Source: an uncultured Lachnospiraceae bacterium
GTDB lineage: Bacteria > Bacillota > Clostridia > Lachnospirales > Lachnospiraceae
NCBI GenBank assembly: GCA_900315735.1
Contig: ONAD01000011.1
Coordinates: forward strand, 1 to 64,000
Length of the DNA stretch: 64,000 bases
Reading direction: 5' to 3'
The notes beneath the pieces were generated by a model. It worked only from the letters and a program-made list of their open reading frames with translations, was not told where the DNA came from and searched no databases. This document shows positions 50,588 through 59,589 of this stretch, piece by piece. Every line of letters begins with the position of its first letter. Position 1 is the first letter of the stretch. The translations under genes and the position numbers were made by a program.

Positions 50588-51157
50588 CTACACTTCCAGT
50601 TTCATTTCCGCTTCCTGTTCAGCCTGATGTTTGAATTCCTCCACCTGATCTTCATTCAGCACCGGAAGTTCGTCGATGGAATGTACACCAAAGCTCCGTA
50701 AGAATTCTTCCGTTGTACCAAATAACATTGGTCTGCCCGGAGCATCCAATCTTCCCACTTCATTAACCAGATTATATTCTACCAGTTTGCTTACTGCATG
50801 GTCGCAGGATACGCCACGGATTTTTTCAATCTCTGCCTTGGTAATCGGCTGCTTATAAGCAATGATGGATAAGGTCTCTAACAGTACGTCTGTAAGGACA
50901 CGTTTCTTCGGCTGTTTGGCAATCCGAATCAGATATTCATACATTTCATTCTTCGTACACATCTGATAAGCACCGTCCAGTTCGATAATCTGGATACCTC
51001 TTTCTTCCTGCTCATATTTCTGCTGAAGCGCTTCTATTTTCTTTTTGGTTTCCTGTTTGTCTAATTCAATTGCATTGGCAATTTTATCCAGTTCTACCGA
51101 TTCCCCCATGGTAAATAAAATTGCTTCTATAATTGCTTCATAATTCTTTTCTTCCAT
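50588..51157 (-). CDS. scpB: Segregation and condensation protein B
   Basis: ScpB is the winged-helix kite subunit of the SMC-ScpAB condensin. The 189-residue protein has the tandem winged-helix architecture, with YEAIIEAILFTMGESV at the N-terminus and LETLSIIAYKQPITKAEIEKIRGV near 94. GRLDAPGRPMLFGTTEEFL is near 139. It starts 23 bases after the scpA stop, with GAGGG upstream. Confidence 0.96.
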   Translation of the reverse strand: MEEKNYEAIIEAILFTMGESVELDKIANAIELDKQETKKKIEALQQKYEQEERGIQIIELDGAYQMCTKNEMYEYLIRIAKQPKKRVLTDVLLETLSIIAYKQPITKAEIEKIRGVSCDHAVSKLVEYNLVNEVGRLDAPGRPMLFGTTEEFLRSFGVHSIDELPVLNEDQVEEFKHQAEQEAEMKLEV

Positions 51158-51180
51158 TACTACCCTCATATAATAAGAGT

Positions 51181-51930
51181 CTAGGCGGCAACCTTGGACT
51201 CTATTCTGATATCATCAAATATTTTATCCTGATAAATGGTTATCTTGCCCATCTTCATCAACTCAAGCACCGCAAGGAAAGTCACAATAATCTCCATCTT
51301 GCCACACTGTGCTTCTAAAAGACTGCGGAAGCTGAAATGTGGATGTGACATTGCATACTGCTCTAAATATGCCATTTTATCAGAAAGTGATACTTCTTCT
51401 TTTTCAATCTTGCCGAATTTGGAACGAACCGGGTCAATCTTATCTTCCTGCTTACGCATGATGGATTTGAAAATATCATTTAATTTCTTCAATGTGACAT
51501 CTGCCATCAGTTCCTCTAAATCCACCGGTTCTTCATAGACAGCTACCTCATCCGGAATGGTCGGCTCTTTAAACATCACCTTTTCTGCATCCATCTGGCG
51601 GTCTTTCAATTCATAGGAAATGCATTTATACATCTTATATTCCAAAAGCTGTTCTACCAGTTCTGCTCTCGGATCTTCTGCTTCCTCTTCTTCTGTCTCT
51701 TTTGCCGGAAGAAGCATCTTTGATTTAATATCAATCAGTGTGGCTGCCATGACTAAGAACTCACTCATAACATTTAAATCCTGCCGCTTCATTTCCCGGA
51801 TATACTCCATATACTGATTGGTAATCTCCACGATTGGGATATCATAGATATTTACTTTATTTTTATCCAGCAGATGAAGGAGCAAATCTAACGGTCCTTC
51901 GAACACCTGCAGCTTTACTGTTAATTCCAT
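51181..51930 (-). CDS. scpA: Segregation and condensation protein A
   Basis: ScpA is the kleisin that bridges SMC heads. The 249 residues show the conserved N-terminus LQVFEGPLDLLLHLLDKNKVNIYDIPIVEIT, an acidic/hydrophobic middle, and a C-terminal winged helix (VTFLAVLELMKMGKITIYQD). The operon order scpA - scpB - D,D-carboxypeptidase is shared with other spore-formers. It has its own promoter at 51964-51992. Confidence 0.97.
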   Translation of the reverse strand: MELTVKLQVFEGPLDLLLHLLDKNKVNIYDIPIVEITNQYMEYIREMKRQDLNVMSEFLVMAATLIDIKSKMLLPAKETEEEEAEDPRAELVEQLLEYKMYKCISYELKDRQMDAEKVMFKEPTIPDEVAVYEEPVDLEELMADVTLKKLNDIFKSIMRKQEDKIDPVRSKFGKIEKEEVSLSDKMAYLEQYAMSHPHFSFRSLLEAQCGKMEIIVTFLAVLELMKMGKITIYQDKIFDDIRIESKVAA

Positions 51931-51963
51931 TTCAAAACCTCTCCGTTCTTTCCTAGCAAATCT

Positions 51964-51992
51964 ATTTTAACGGTATCTTTAGAAAAACGCAA
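51964..51992 (-). promoter_or_regulatory. Promoter of scpA
   Basis: On the minus strand TTGCGT (51987-51992), a 17-base spacer and TAAAAT (51964-51969) lie 33 bases before the scpA start. Confidence 0.5.
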
Positions 51993-52037
51993 GTGTTTTT
52001 ACAAGATTTAGTGTTTTCCACAACTTTATACCACTAA

Positions 52038-52895
52038 TTAAGCAATATCTTGTGGTTTTATAACCACGAACACAAGTTCTGCCCGGTTAAAGATTCTGAT
52101 ATGAAAGGTATGGGTTCCAAGCCCCCGGCTTACGATTACTTTCTTTCCGTCAAACTCAAAGGAGCCGGCATCATATTTCGGAAACCACTGAAACTGCGGA
52201 GAAATCAGGCTTCCAACGCCCGGAATCCGTATCAGTCCCCCATGATTGTGTCCACAAAGAGTCAAATCCGCTCCCCAGTCTGCATACTCTTTTGCATATC
52301 TTGGATTATGTGCTAACAGCACCTGAAAGGCATTTTTCTTCTGCTTTGGAAGTGTTTCCTCAAGATAATCTTGTGGAAGCGGCACATCCACTCCTTTTTT
52401 ATAACAGGACAGTGGAATTTCAAGCCCGGTAACTGCCAATTCATCAAAGGCTTCTGTTTCATTATACAGCACATGGATTCCAAGCTCTTTTAATTTCTTT
52501 TCATAAGCAAAAAATTTTTCCTGATACTCACTTTTTCTTACGTGGGCACGGGATTCATGGTTTCCGTAAGAATAATAAACCGGTGCAATCCGGCTTAACT
52601 CTGCCAGTACCTTTAAAGCAGTCTCATAAGTTGCACTTTTCTTGCTGACCACCATATCTCCGGGAATTAAAATCAGATCCGGATGTCCGTTTCTGATTGC
52701 ATCCAAAAGCCGGGTGTTGTCTTTTCCATACTGAAAGCCATGCAAATCCGCCAGTACTGCTACCTTATACTCTTTTTGTACTTTACCACTTTTTATTTCA
52801 TAATCCGTTCTTGTAAACTTTCTTAATTCCTGCCACTGCCAGATTATGTAAACCAAAATCACACATGCTATTACAGCAATAATTTTTAATAACAT
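52038..52895 (-). CDS. Membrane-anchored metallophosphoesterase
   Basis: The 285-residue protein has one N-terminal membrane helix (about 3-20) and a calcineurin-like phosphoesterase domain, with metal-ligand motifs VLADLHGF near residue 48, IPGDMV near 77, YGNHES near 110 and GHNHGG near 213. It belongs to the YaeI/YkuE-like group, some of which act on UDP-2,3-diacylglucosamine-like or other envelope lipids; the substrate here is unknown. GAGGTG precedes the ATG by four bases. It is divergent from the second D,D-carboxypeptidase gene. Confidence 0.88.
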   Translation of the reverse strand: MLLKIIAVIACVILVYIIWQWQELRKFTRTDYEIKSGKVQKEYKVAVLADLHGFQYGKDNTRLLDAIRNGHPDLILIPGDMVVSKKSATYETALKVLAELSRIAPVYYSYGNHESRAHVRKSEYQEKFFAYEKKLKELGIHVLYNETEAFDELAVTGLEIPLSCYKKGVDVPLPQDYLEETLPKQKKNAFQVLLAHNPRYAKEYADWGADLTLCGHNHGGLIRIPGVGSLISPQFQWFPKYDAGSFEFDGKKVIVSRGLGTHTFHIRIFNRAELVFVVIKPQDIA

Positions 52896-52993
52896 CTTTC
52901 ACCTCTTTGTGCCGATAAAATAAACCATGCTCTGTCTGCATATTTCTTTCTCTTCTCTATTAAAATGTAATAGAACATACCGGAGGTATTCTT

Positions 52994-54298
52994 ATGCATA
53001 CCATTCTTTCTATTTTCATAAGCCTGTCTCTTCTCAGCCCGACCTTTACACCGATAACTGCATCCTTTCCTGTTCTTACAGAAAACGAAACTCCTACGGA
53101 ATCCGACAATCCGTCCCCTGATGCTGCTCCTGATACTTCCATGCCAGATGCTTCCACTCCGGATGCTTCCACTCCGGATGCTGCTCCCGGTGCATCTGCT
53201 CCGGTCGCATCTGCTCCGGTCGCATTATCCGCACCCAGTGCTCTTTTAATGGAAGCTTCTACCGGAACCATCATCTATGAAAAGGATGCTCATTCCATCC
53301 TGCATCCTGCCAGCATCACAAAAATCATGACACTGATTCTGATTTTCGATGCTCTGGACGCGCAAAAAATTGCCTTGGATGATGTTGTCACAGTTTCGGA
53401 ACATGCAGCAAGCATGGGCGGCTCCCAGGTCTTCTTAGAACAGGGTGAAACCCAGACCGTCGATACCATGATAAAGTGTATCAGTGTTGCCAGTGCCAAT
53501 GATGCCTGTGTTGCCATGGCTGAATTCATTGCCGGTTCGGAAGATGCCTTCGTTGCCCAGATGAACGAGCGGGCTGCCGGTCTTGGTATGAAAGATACAA
53601 ACTTTGTCAACTGCTGTGGTCTTGACGTTGACAATCATATGACCAGTGCCTATGATGTCGCTTTAATGTCCCGGGAATTAATCACAAAATATCCGCAGAT
53701 ACATAACTATTCCACCATCTGGATGGAAAATATTACCCATGTCACGAAAAAAGGCTCCTCCGAATTTGGTCTGACCAATACCAACAAACTGATCAAGCAA
53801 TATGCCTATGCCAACGGGTTAAAAACCGGTTCCACCGGTCTTGCCAAATACTGTGTCTCAGCCACTGCTGTAAAAGATGACATTGAACTCATCGCAGTTA
53901 TCATGGCTGCCCCGGACTATAAAGTGCGTTTTGCAGATGCTTCTGCCCTTTTAGACTATGGCTTTTCCGTATGCCGCCTCTATCAGGATACCACACCGCC
54001 CGCTCTGCCGGAATTGCCTGTACGGGGTGGCACCGATAAAAAAGTCCATCTTTCCTATGAAGGAAACTTTTCTTTCCTTGATACTGCTGGAAATGACTTA
54101 AGCCTTATCGAAAGAAACCTCTCTCTTCCGGAAGAAACAGAAGCTCCGGTTACACAGGGGAAAGAAGCCGGGACTCTTCACTATACATTAAATGGAAAAG
54201 AAATCGGTTCTATCCGGGTCTTATATGATACCAGCATCCCGAAAGCTACTTATCATGACTATTTTCACGAAACCCTTACTTATTTTTTCTCCCTGTAA
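52994..54298 (+). CDS. D-alanyl-D-alanine carboxypeptidase (DacF-like) with Pro/Ala/Ser repeat linker
   Basis: The 434-residue exported PBP has a signal peptide (about 1-24), a low-complexity Pro/Asp/Ala/Ser linker (about 38-80), the S11 peptidase domain and a PBP5-type C-terminal domain. Motifs are HPASITKIMT (S-x2-K), ASANDA (S-x-N) and LKTGSTG (K-T-G). It is a paralogue of the enzyme at 49239. The linker is encoded by 15-bp tandem repeats (53147-53221), so its length may vary between strains without a frameshift. CCGGAGG precedes the start. Confidence 0.92.
   Translation: MHTILSIFISLSLLSPTFTPITASFPVLTENETPTESDNPSPDAAPDTSMPDASTPDASTPDAAPGASAPVASAPVALSAPSALLMEASTGTIIYEKDAHSILHPASITKIMTLILIFDALDAQKIALDDVVTVSEHAASMGGSQVFLEQGETQTVDTMIKCISVASANDACVAMAEFIAGSEDAFVAQMNERAAGLGMKDTNFVNCCGLDVDNHMTSAYDVALMSRELITKYPQIHNYSTIWMENITHVTKKGSSEFGLTNTNKLIKQYAYANGLKTGSTGLAKYCVSATAVKDDIELIAVIMAAPDYKVRFADASALLDYGFSVCRLYQDTTPPALPELPVRGGTDKKVHLSYEGNFSFLDTAGNDLSLIERNLSLPEETEAPVTQGKEAGTLHYTLNGKEIGSIRVLYDTSIPKATYHDYFHETLTYFFSL
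53147..53221 (+). repeat. In-frame 15-bp tandem repeats in the dacF-like gene
   Basis: GATGCTTCCACTCCG occurs twice in tandem (53147-53176) and GCATCTGCTCCGGTC twice (53192-53221), with one degenerate unit between. They encode Asp-Ala-Ser-Thr-Pro and Ala-Ser-Ala-Pro-Val units of the extracytoplasmic linker. Confidence 0.8.
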
Positions 54299-54346
54299 AA
54301 CTTTCCGCTCCTGCAGAAACTGTTACCACTGGCAGAAGTTAGTAGC

Positions 54347-55882
54347 CTACAAAAGCGGAGCCAGCAGACGCAGACAGATCTGTACAATTCGTACTCCCAC
54401 AAATCTGTGTTTGCAGAATTCCAAATCAATCTGCTGTGACTGCTCGATTACCGCAAGTGTATCTTCTTTTAACTGCTGTACCGCCTCGGTCTTATAGCAC
54501 CAGACTCCACATTCAAAATGCAGATACATACTGCGGTAATCCAGATTGATGCTTCCAACAGTTGCAATTTTATCATCACAGACAAAGCTCTTGGCATGAA
54601 TAAATCCCGGTGTATACTGATAAATTTTTACACCGCTTTCAATAAGAACACCATAATCTGCCTGCGTCAGAAGATATACAAATTTCTTATCCGGAATACC
54701 CGGTGTCACAATCCGCACATCCACTCCGCGTTTTGCTGCATTCTGAAGGCTCACTAACATTTCGTGGTCAATAATCAGATACGGTGTGAAAATGTAGACA
54801 TAGTTCTGTGCTGAATTAATAATATTCATGTATACATTTTCACCGGTATTTTCATGGTCTAACGGTGTGTCACTATATGGTTGCACATATCCAACAGATG
54901 GAATCTTTGCCACGTAGTCTGCATCCGGCCGGAACTTCTCATAATCTTCTGTAGAATTTAAAATATAATTCCACATTTCAAGAAACATGCAGGTAAAGCT
55001 CCATACAGCAGCACCCTTCATGCGGATTCCGGTATCCTTCCAGTATCCAAAACGTTCAATTTCATTGATATATTCATCCGCAATATTGATTCCGCCGGTA
55101 AATGCAACATTTCCATCAATTACAAGAATTTTTCTGTGGTCACGGTTATTCATAATAACTGCAAGTCTTGCCCGAAGAGGATTAAATGCTGCGCACTTGA
55201 TTCCGATTTTCTGCAATTCTTTATAGAAATTATTCGGCAACGTAGTAATGCATCCTACATCATCATAAATCAGACGTACCTCTACGCCCTGCTCTACCTT
55301 TTCCTTCAAAAGCTGAATCAGCTCCCGGAACATCTTTCCATCATCCAAAATAAAATATTCCAGGAAAATAAATTTTTCTGCTTTCCGGATTTCCTCTAAC
55401 ATTGCCGGAAACATTTCTTCTCCGGAAACATAATAATTGGTCGTGGTATGCTCATAAACCGGAAAATGTGCCCAGTCACTGATATATGCCGACTGTCCAG
55501 CGGCAACCGGATCTTCTTCTGCCAGCCGTTCTCTGCATGCTTTATCTTCTGTAAGAAGCGGTTCTACTTCCTCATTTACGCGGTTCATTTTCTCTCTGGT
55601 CTTTCTGGTAAGCTCCGGTCTTCCAAATACCACATACAACAGCAGTCCGAGCAGCGGGAACATCAGAATAATAAATACCCATGCCAGCCGATATGCCGGA
55701 TTCATCCTTCGATTTACAACGAATAAAGCTACGATGAATGCAAGTATATTGAGAATCAGGTTGATGTAAGTAGACATTTTACCAACTTCTAACAGCAGAT
55801 AAAACAAATATCCAAACTGAAGTAAAATAAGTAAAACTGTGATAAAAAGTCTGCTGATTAAAACTTTAAATATTTTCTTCAC
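54347..55882 (-). CDS. cls: Cardiolipin synthase
   Basis: Cls joins two phosphatidylglycerol molecules to make cardiolipin. The 511 residues have two N-terminal membrane helices and two phospholipase D domains with HKD motifs (DHRKILVIDG near residue 240 and IHAKSFVCDD near 420). The start is GTG at 55882, with GAGGAGGG six bases upstream; the longer ATG form adds 26 basic residues before this Shine-Dalgarno and is unlikely. It converges with the dacF-like gene, 48 bases apart. Confidence 0.94.
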   Translation of the reverse strand: MKKIFKVLISRLFITVLLILLQFGYLFYLLLEVGKMSTYINLILNILAFIVALFVVNRRMNPAYRLAWVFIILMFPLLGLLLYVVFGRPELTRKTREKMNRVNEEVEPLLTEDKACRERLAEEDPVAAGQSAYISDWAHFPVYEHTTTNYYVSGEEMFPAMLEEIRKAEKFIFLEYFILDDGKMFRELIQLLKEKVEQGVEVRLIYDDVGCITTLPNNFYKELQKIGIKCAAFNPLRARLAVIMNNRDHRKILVIDGNVAFTGGINIADEYINEIERFGYWKDTGIRMKGAAVWSFTCMFLEMWNYILNSTEDYEKFRPDADYVAKIPSVGYVQPYSDTPLDHENTGENVYMNIINSAQNYVYIFTPYLIIDHEMLVSLQNAAKRGVDVRIVTPGIPDKKFVYLLTQADYGVLIESGVKIYQYTPGFIHAKSFVCDDKIATVGSINLDYRSMYLHFECGVWCYKTEAVQQLKEDTLAVIEQSQQIDLEFCKHRFVGVRIVQICLRLLAPLL

Positions 55883-56042
55883 CTTATTCCCTCCTCTTTC
55901 TTTTCTACCCCTTATTTTATGCGTATTCCTCATTCTACCGCATTTTCTCCCAGAAATCAAATATCCGGTGCATTCCTTTCCCTCAGTCTCTTTTCCTCTG
56001 TCTCTTTCTCTCTGCTTTTTATCTCCTCCGGATTCTTTTCCT

Positions 56043-56933
56043 TTATCGAATCAGCCTCATGACATCCAGTCTTCCCCACCCCTGTGCATGTTTTGATTTT
56101 CCGGTATCCACACAAGTCTCATAAAGCCGCAGTTTTACCTCTGCCGGTTCAAGATTCGGATATCGGTTCAAAAGCACCGCCACGGCTCCTGCCACAACCG
56201 GTGTTGCCATGGACGTGCCACTCTTTATTTCATAGCCATTTCCTACCCGCTTACAACTGACAATAGCAGTTCCCGGAGCCACTACTTCCGGTTTCATAAT
56301 GCAGGCTTCCGTGGGGCCTCTTCCGCTATATCCCCGCATCAGCCCCAGATTTCTTACTTCTCCTTCCTCATCATCACTGCTGCCTACCGTAATAATTTTC
56401 CGGCACAACCCCGGTATCGTGATACTTTTATCCTTCGGACCATTATTTCCGGCAGCAGCAACTACAACAATCCCGGCATCCCAGACCGCTTCAATTGCGG
56501 CTAACAATTCCTCCTGCTCTTCCCTTCTGGCTGAGGAAAGCATTCCTACGGAAATATTTAAGATTCTTATATTCATTTTCTCATAATTTGCAATCAGCCA
56601 TTTTAATGCAGATACCACCAGTCGGGTATTTCCTTTTCCCATGCGGTCTAATACTTTCATCGAAAATATCTGTGCACCCGGTGCCATTCCCCGGTAACGT
56701 CCATGGGAAGCAAAACCGGAACCTGCAATAATTCCGGAAACATGGGTTCCATGACCATTATCATCATAAGGCATCTTCTTTTCGCCTACATAATCACGAA
56801 ATCCACAGATTCGTTGTCCAAAATCAATATGTGTTCCAATCCCTGTATCCATCACAGCTACAGTGACATTATTTCCAATATATCCTAGTTTATGAGCTTC
56901 ATTAGCCCTTGTAATCTGCCTGACCCGTTCCAT
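56043..56933 (-). CDS. Intracellular-type S8 (subtilisin) serine protease
   Basis: The 296-residue subtilase has the complete catalytic triad: VMDTGI (Asp 29), NGHGTHVSGI (His about 62) and SGTSMATP (Ser about 240), with the oxyanion Asn in AAAGNNG. There is no signal peptide and only a very short N-terminal extension instead of a propeptide, as in intracellular subtilisins/AprX-like enzymes. The target is unknown. The Shine-Dalgarno before the ATG is poor, so expression may be low or controlled. It lies downstream of pnp and a 15-bp tandem repeat is found about 100 bases before it. Confidence 0.88.
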   Translation of the reverse strand: MERVRQITRANEAHKLGYIGNNVTVAVMDTGIGTHIDFGQRICGFRDYVGEKKMPYDDNGHGTHVSGIIAGSGFASHGRYRGMAPGAQIFSMKVLDRMGKGNTRLVVSALKWLIANYEKMNIRILNISVGMLSSARREEQEELLAAIEAVWDAGIVVVAAAGNNGPKDKSITIPGLCRKIITVGSSDDEEGEVRNLGLMRGYSGRGPTEACIMKPEVVAPGTAIVSCKRVGNGYEIKSGTSMATPVVAGAVAVLLNRYPNLEPAEVKLRLYETCVDTGKSKHAQGWGRLDVMRLIR

Positions 56934-57033
56934 ACTGCACCATTTTATGTTTTCTTATAATATATGCAGTGCCATATTTTTGACCACCGGCAGAACCTTA
57001 CGGATGTCCGAAAATGTATGTTTCTTACATGAT

Positions 57034-57063
57034 ATCTGATAGAAACAGATCTGATAGAACCAG
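57034..57063. repeat. Tandem 15-bp direct repeat upstream of the subtilisin gene
   Basis: ATCTGATAGAAACAG (57034-57048) is followed immediately by ATCTGATAGAACCAG (57049-57063), differing at one base. It may be a binding site for a dimeric or oligomeric regulator of the protease gene about 100 bases away. Confidence 0.5.
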
Positions 57064-57068
57064 AACTA

Positions 57069-57095
57069 CGAGAAACACGCTTTGCGACTTTCTCA
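57069..57095. repeat. CGAGAA-type intergenic hairpin, copy B
   Basis: CGAGAAAC-A-CGC-TTT-GCG-A-CTTTCTCA repeats copy A (20587-20613) with two base changes, both in the right arm. It lies between pnp and the subtilisin gene. Confidence 0.6.
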
Positions 57096-57103
57096 CACAA
57101 AAA

Positions 57104-57152
57104 AGGCGTATACCCCTGTGGATTCTCATCCACAAAAGCATACGCCTCTTTT
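57104..57152 (-). terminator. Terminator after pnp
   Basis: AGGCGTAT pairs with ATACGCCT and TGTGGAT with ATCCACA inside it, giving a long two-part stem. On the minus strand it ends in GCCTTTTTTGTG, a good T tract. It lies 44 bases after the pnp stop. Confidence 0.8.
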
Positions 57153-57195
57153 CATTAATGCGAACAGCGAAAAATCGCATATCACGAATCTGCAA

Positions 57196-59289
57196 TTAGT
57201 TCTGAGCTGGAACATCCTTAATGGAGAAGCTGATTCTTCCCATTCTGTCTTTGCCCATGCAGATACAGGTTACTGTATCACCAAGAGTCAGAACATCTTC
57301 TACATGTTCAATTCTCTCTTTTGCAATCTTGGAAATGTGAACCATTCCCTCTTTGCCCGGTGCAAATTCGATGAATGCACCAAATTCTTTGATGCTTACT
57401 ACTTTACCTGTGAAAATCTGACCTTCTTCGAAATCAGTTGTAATGATACGAATCATGTCAGCAGCTTTCTCAAGCATTGCTTTATCGGTACCGCAGATGC
57501 TTACTGCACCTTCGTCATTGATGTCAATCTTAACACCTGTACGGTCGATAATCTCGTTGATTGTCTTACCCTTCTGACCAACTACATCACCAATCTTAGC
57601 CGGGTCAATCTGAACCTGAAGAATCTTCGGAGCATACTGTCCAACTTCTTTTCTTGGTTCAGCAATTGCTTTGGACATAACTTCGTCCATGATATAAAGT
57701 CTTGCTTCTCTGGTTCTTCTGATTGCTTCTTCTACGATAGGTCTTGTCAATCCGTGAATCTTAATATCCATCTGGATTGCAGTAATACCGTCATGTGTAC
57801 CGGTTACCTTGAAGTCCATGTCTCCGAAGAAGTCCTCAAGTCCCTGAATATCGGTTAATACGATGTAATCATCATCTGTCTCACCGGTTACCAGACCACA
57901 GGAAATACCTGCAACCATTTTCTTGATTGGAACACCTGCAGCCATAAGAGCCATACAGGATGCACAGGTAGATGCCATAGAGGTAGAACCATTGGATTCA
58001 AAGGTCTCGGATACGGCACGGATTGCATATGGGAATTCTTCCTCAGATGGAAGAACCGGAACCAATGCTTTCTCAGCCAGTGCTCCATGTCCGATTTCAC
58101 GACGTCCCGGTCCTCTGGAAGGTTTTGTTTCTCCAACAGAGTAGGATGGGAAATTGTAATGGTGCATATATCTCTTGGTTGTAATATTTTCATCTAATCC
58201 ATCAATTTTCTGAACTTCAGATAATGGAGCTAAGGTTACAACATCGCAAATCTGAGTCTGTCCACGGGTAAACATAGCAGAACCATGTACTCTAGGGATG
58301 ATATCAACCTCAGATGCCAGAGGACGAATCTGGTTGATTGCTCTTCCGTCCGGACGTTTGTGGTCTTTTAAAATCATCTTACGAACAGTCTTCTTCTGAT
58401 ACTGATATACAGCCTCACCAACTAATGGAAGCCACTCTTCGTTATCTGCAAATGCTTCTTCCATTTTCTCAGTTACTTTACGGATATTTTCTTCTCTGGT
58501 CTGTTTGTCATCAGAGAATACTGCTACTTCCATCTCATCCGGTGTAACAATCTCACGCATAGCTGCAAACATTTCCTCCGGAACTGCACAGCTTGTATAT
58601 TCATGTTTTGGCTTACCAACTTCGTTTACCAGTTTCATGATGAAATCATTGATGGTCTGGTTGATGTCGTGTGCCATGTAGATAGCTTCAATCATTTTAT
58701 CTTCCGGAATCTCATTTGCTCCGGCTTCAATCATGATTACTTTCTCTCTGGTAGACGCAACAGTCAACTGTAAATCACCATTGTCCCAAACTTCCTGAGA
58801 TGGGTTGATTACAAATTCACCATCTTTCATTCCGACCTGTGTCATTGCACATGGTCCGTCAAATGGAATGTCAGAAATGCAGGTTGCAATTGCAGAACCA
58901 AGCATTGCTACGATTTCCGGACGGCATTCCGGATCAACGCTCATAACGAGGTTGTTTAATGTTACATCATTACGATAATCCTTTGGGAATAACGGACGCA
59001 TAGGTCTGTCAATTACACGGGAAGTAAGGATTGCATTCTCAGATGCCTTTCCTTCTCTCTTATTAAATCCGCCAGGGATTTTTCCTACTGCATAAGATTT
59101 CTCTTCGAACTCTACGCTAAGAGGGAAAAAGTCGATTCCGTCTCTTGGCTTTTCAGATGCTGTTGCAGTAGATAATACAGTGGTATCACCGTAGTGCATG
59201 AATGCACATCCATTTGCCTGTTTACCCACACGGTTAATGTCAACCGTAAGAGTTCTTCCGGCAAGTTCCATTGAATAACTCTGGTACAT
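57196..59289 (-). CDS. pnp: Polyribonucleotide nucleotidyltransferase (PNPase)
   Basis: PNPase degrades RNA phosphorolytically from the 3' end. The 697 residues have two RNase PH cores, with FFPLSVEFEEKSYAVGKIPGGFNKREGK near residue 55 and the second active-site region with GHGALAEKALVPVLP near 400. A KH domain (IGDVVGQKGKTINEI near 560) and an S1 domain (GKEGMVHISKIAKERI) follow. AAGGAG precedes the ATG. It lies downstream of rpsO, separated by a terminator and a leader with a long hairpin. Confidence 0.98.
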   Translation of the reverse strand: MYQSYSMELAGRTLTVDINRVGKQANGCAFMHYGDTTVLSTATASEKPRDGIDFFPLSVEFEEKSYAVGKIPGGFNKREGKASENAILTSRVIDRPMRPLFPKDYRNDVTLNNLVMSVDPECRPEIVAMLGSAIATCISDIPFDGPCAMTQVGMKDGEFVINPSQEVWDNGDLQLTVASTREKVIMIEAGANEIPEDKMIEAIYMAHDINQTINDFIMKLVNEVGKPKHEYTSCAVPEEMFAAMREIVTPDEMEVAVFSDDKQTREENIRKVTEKMEEAFADNEEWLPLVGEAVYQYQKKTVRKMILKDHKRPDGRAINQIRPLASEVDIIPRVHGSAMFTRGQTQICDVVTLAPLSEVQKIDGLDENITTKRYMHHYNFPSYSVGETKPSRGPGRREIGHGALAEKALVPVLPSEEEFPYAIRAVSETFESNGSTSMASTCASCMALMAAGVPIKKMVAGISCGLVTGETDDDYIVLTDIQGLEDFFGDMDFKVTGTHDGITAIQMDIKIHGLTRPIVEEAIRRTREARLYIMDEVMSKAIAEPRKEVGQYAPKILQVQIDPAKIGDVVGQKGKTINEIIDRTGVKIDINDEGAVSICGTDKAMLEKAADMIRIITTDFEEGQIFTGKVVSIKEFGAFIEFAPGKEGMVHISKIAKERIEHVEDVLTLGDTVTCICMGKDRMGRISFSIKDVPAQN

Positions 59290-59311
59290 ATCATTTCTCC
59301 TTTTTTGTATA

Positions 59312-59433
59312 CAGGATATTCCTGCTTATTATGGCAGAAGTTCCGAAATGGTGCTGTTTGCAGCCATCCGGAGGTGTATCGACCGAAACTACTGATTAAT
59401 ACAATCTGTAATTGCACTAATCAGTGGTCTCGG
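59312..59433 (-). promoter_or_regulatory. pnp leader with long RNase III-type hairpin
   Basis: At 59383-59433 the minus-strand transcript can form a stem of about 22 pairs around a five-base loop, interrupted by one mismatch and including three G-U pairs. A second small hairpin (CAGGA/TCCTG, 59312-59324) sits just before the Shine-Dalgarno. In E. coli a comparable pnp leader stem is cut by RNase III and then degraded by PNPase in autoregulation; the same role here is inference. The rest of the 300-base rpsO-pnp gap holds only the rpsO terminator; I found no convincing pnp promoter. Confidence 0.65.
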
Positions 59434-59538
59434 AATCGTCCTCCTGCCGTTCTTACTTTGCTGTACTGTACTGTAAAGCTTTGACTCTTGCAGCTTCTTA
59501 CACATACTTAGCGACCTGCAGAAGCCTAGCAACCGAAA

Positions 59539-59564
59539 AATAGAGCGGACAGCTCCGCTCTATT
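59539..59564 (-). terminator. Terminator after rpsO
   Basis: AATAGAGCGGA pairs perfectly with TCCGCTCTATT around a four-base loop. On the minus strand the stem runs into TATTTTTC. It lies 25 bases after the rpsO stop. Confidence 0.88.
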
Positions 59565-59589
59565 CTATACGGTTTCCTTTTACAAGAAA

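Noticed and set aside
52960-53274. Gly/Ala/Val-Glu repetitive minus-strand frame opposite the dacF-like repeats
   Set aside because: It is the reverse reading of the 15-bp repeats and crosses the dacF-like signal peptide; no start signal.
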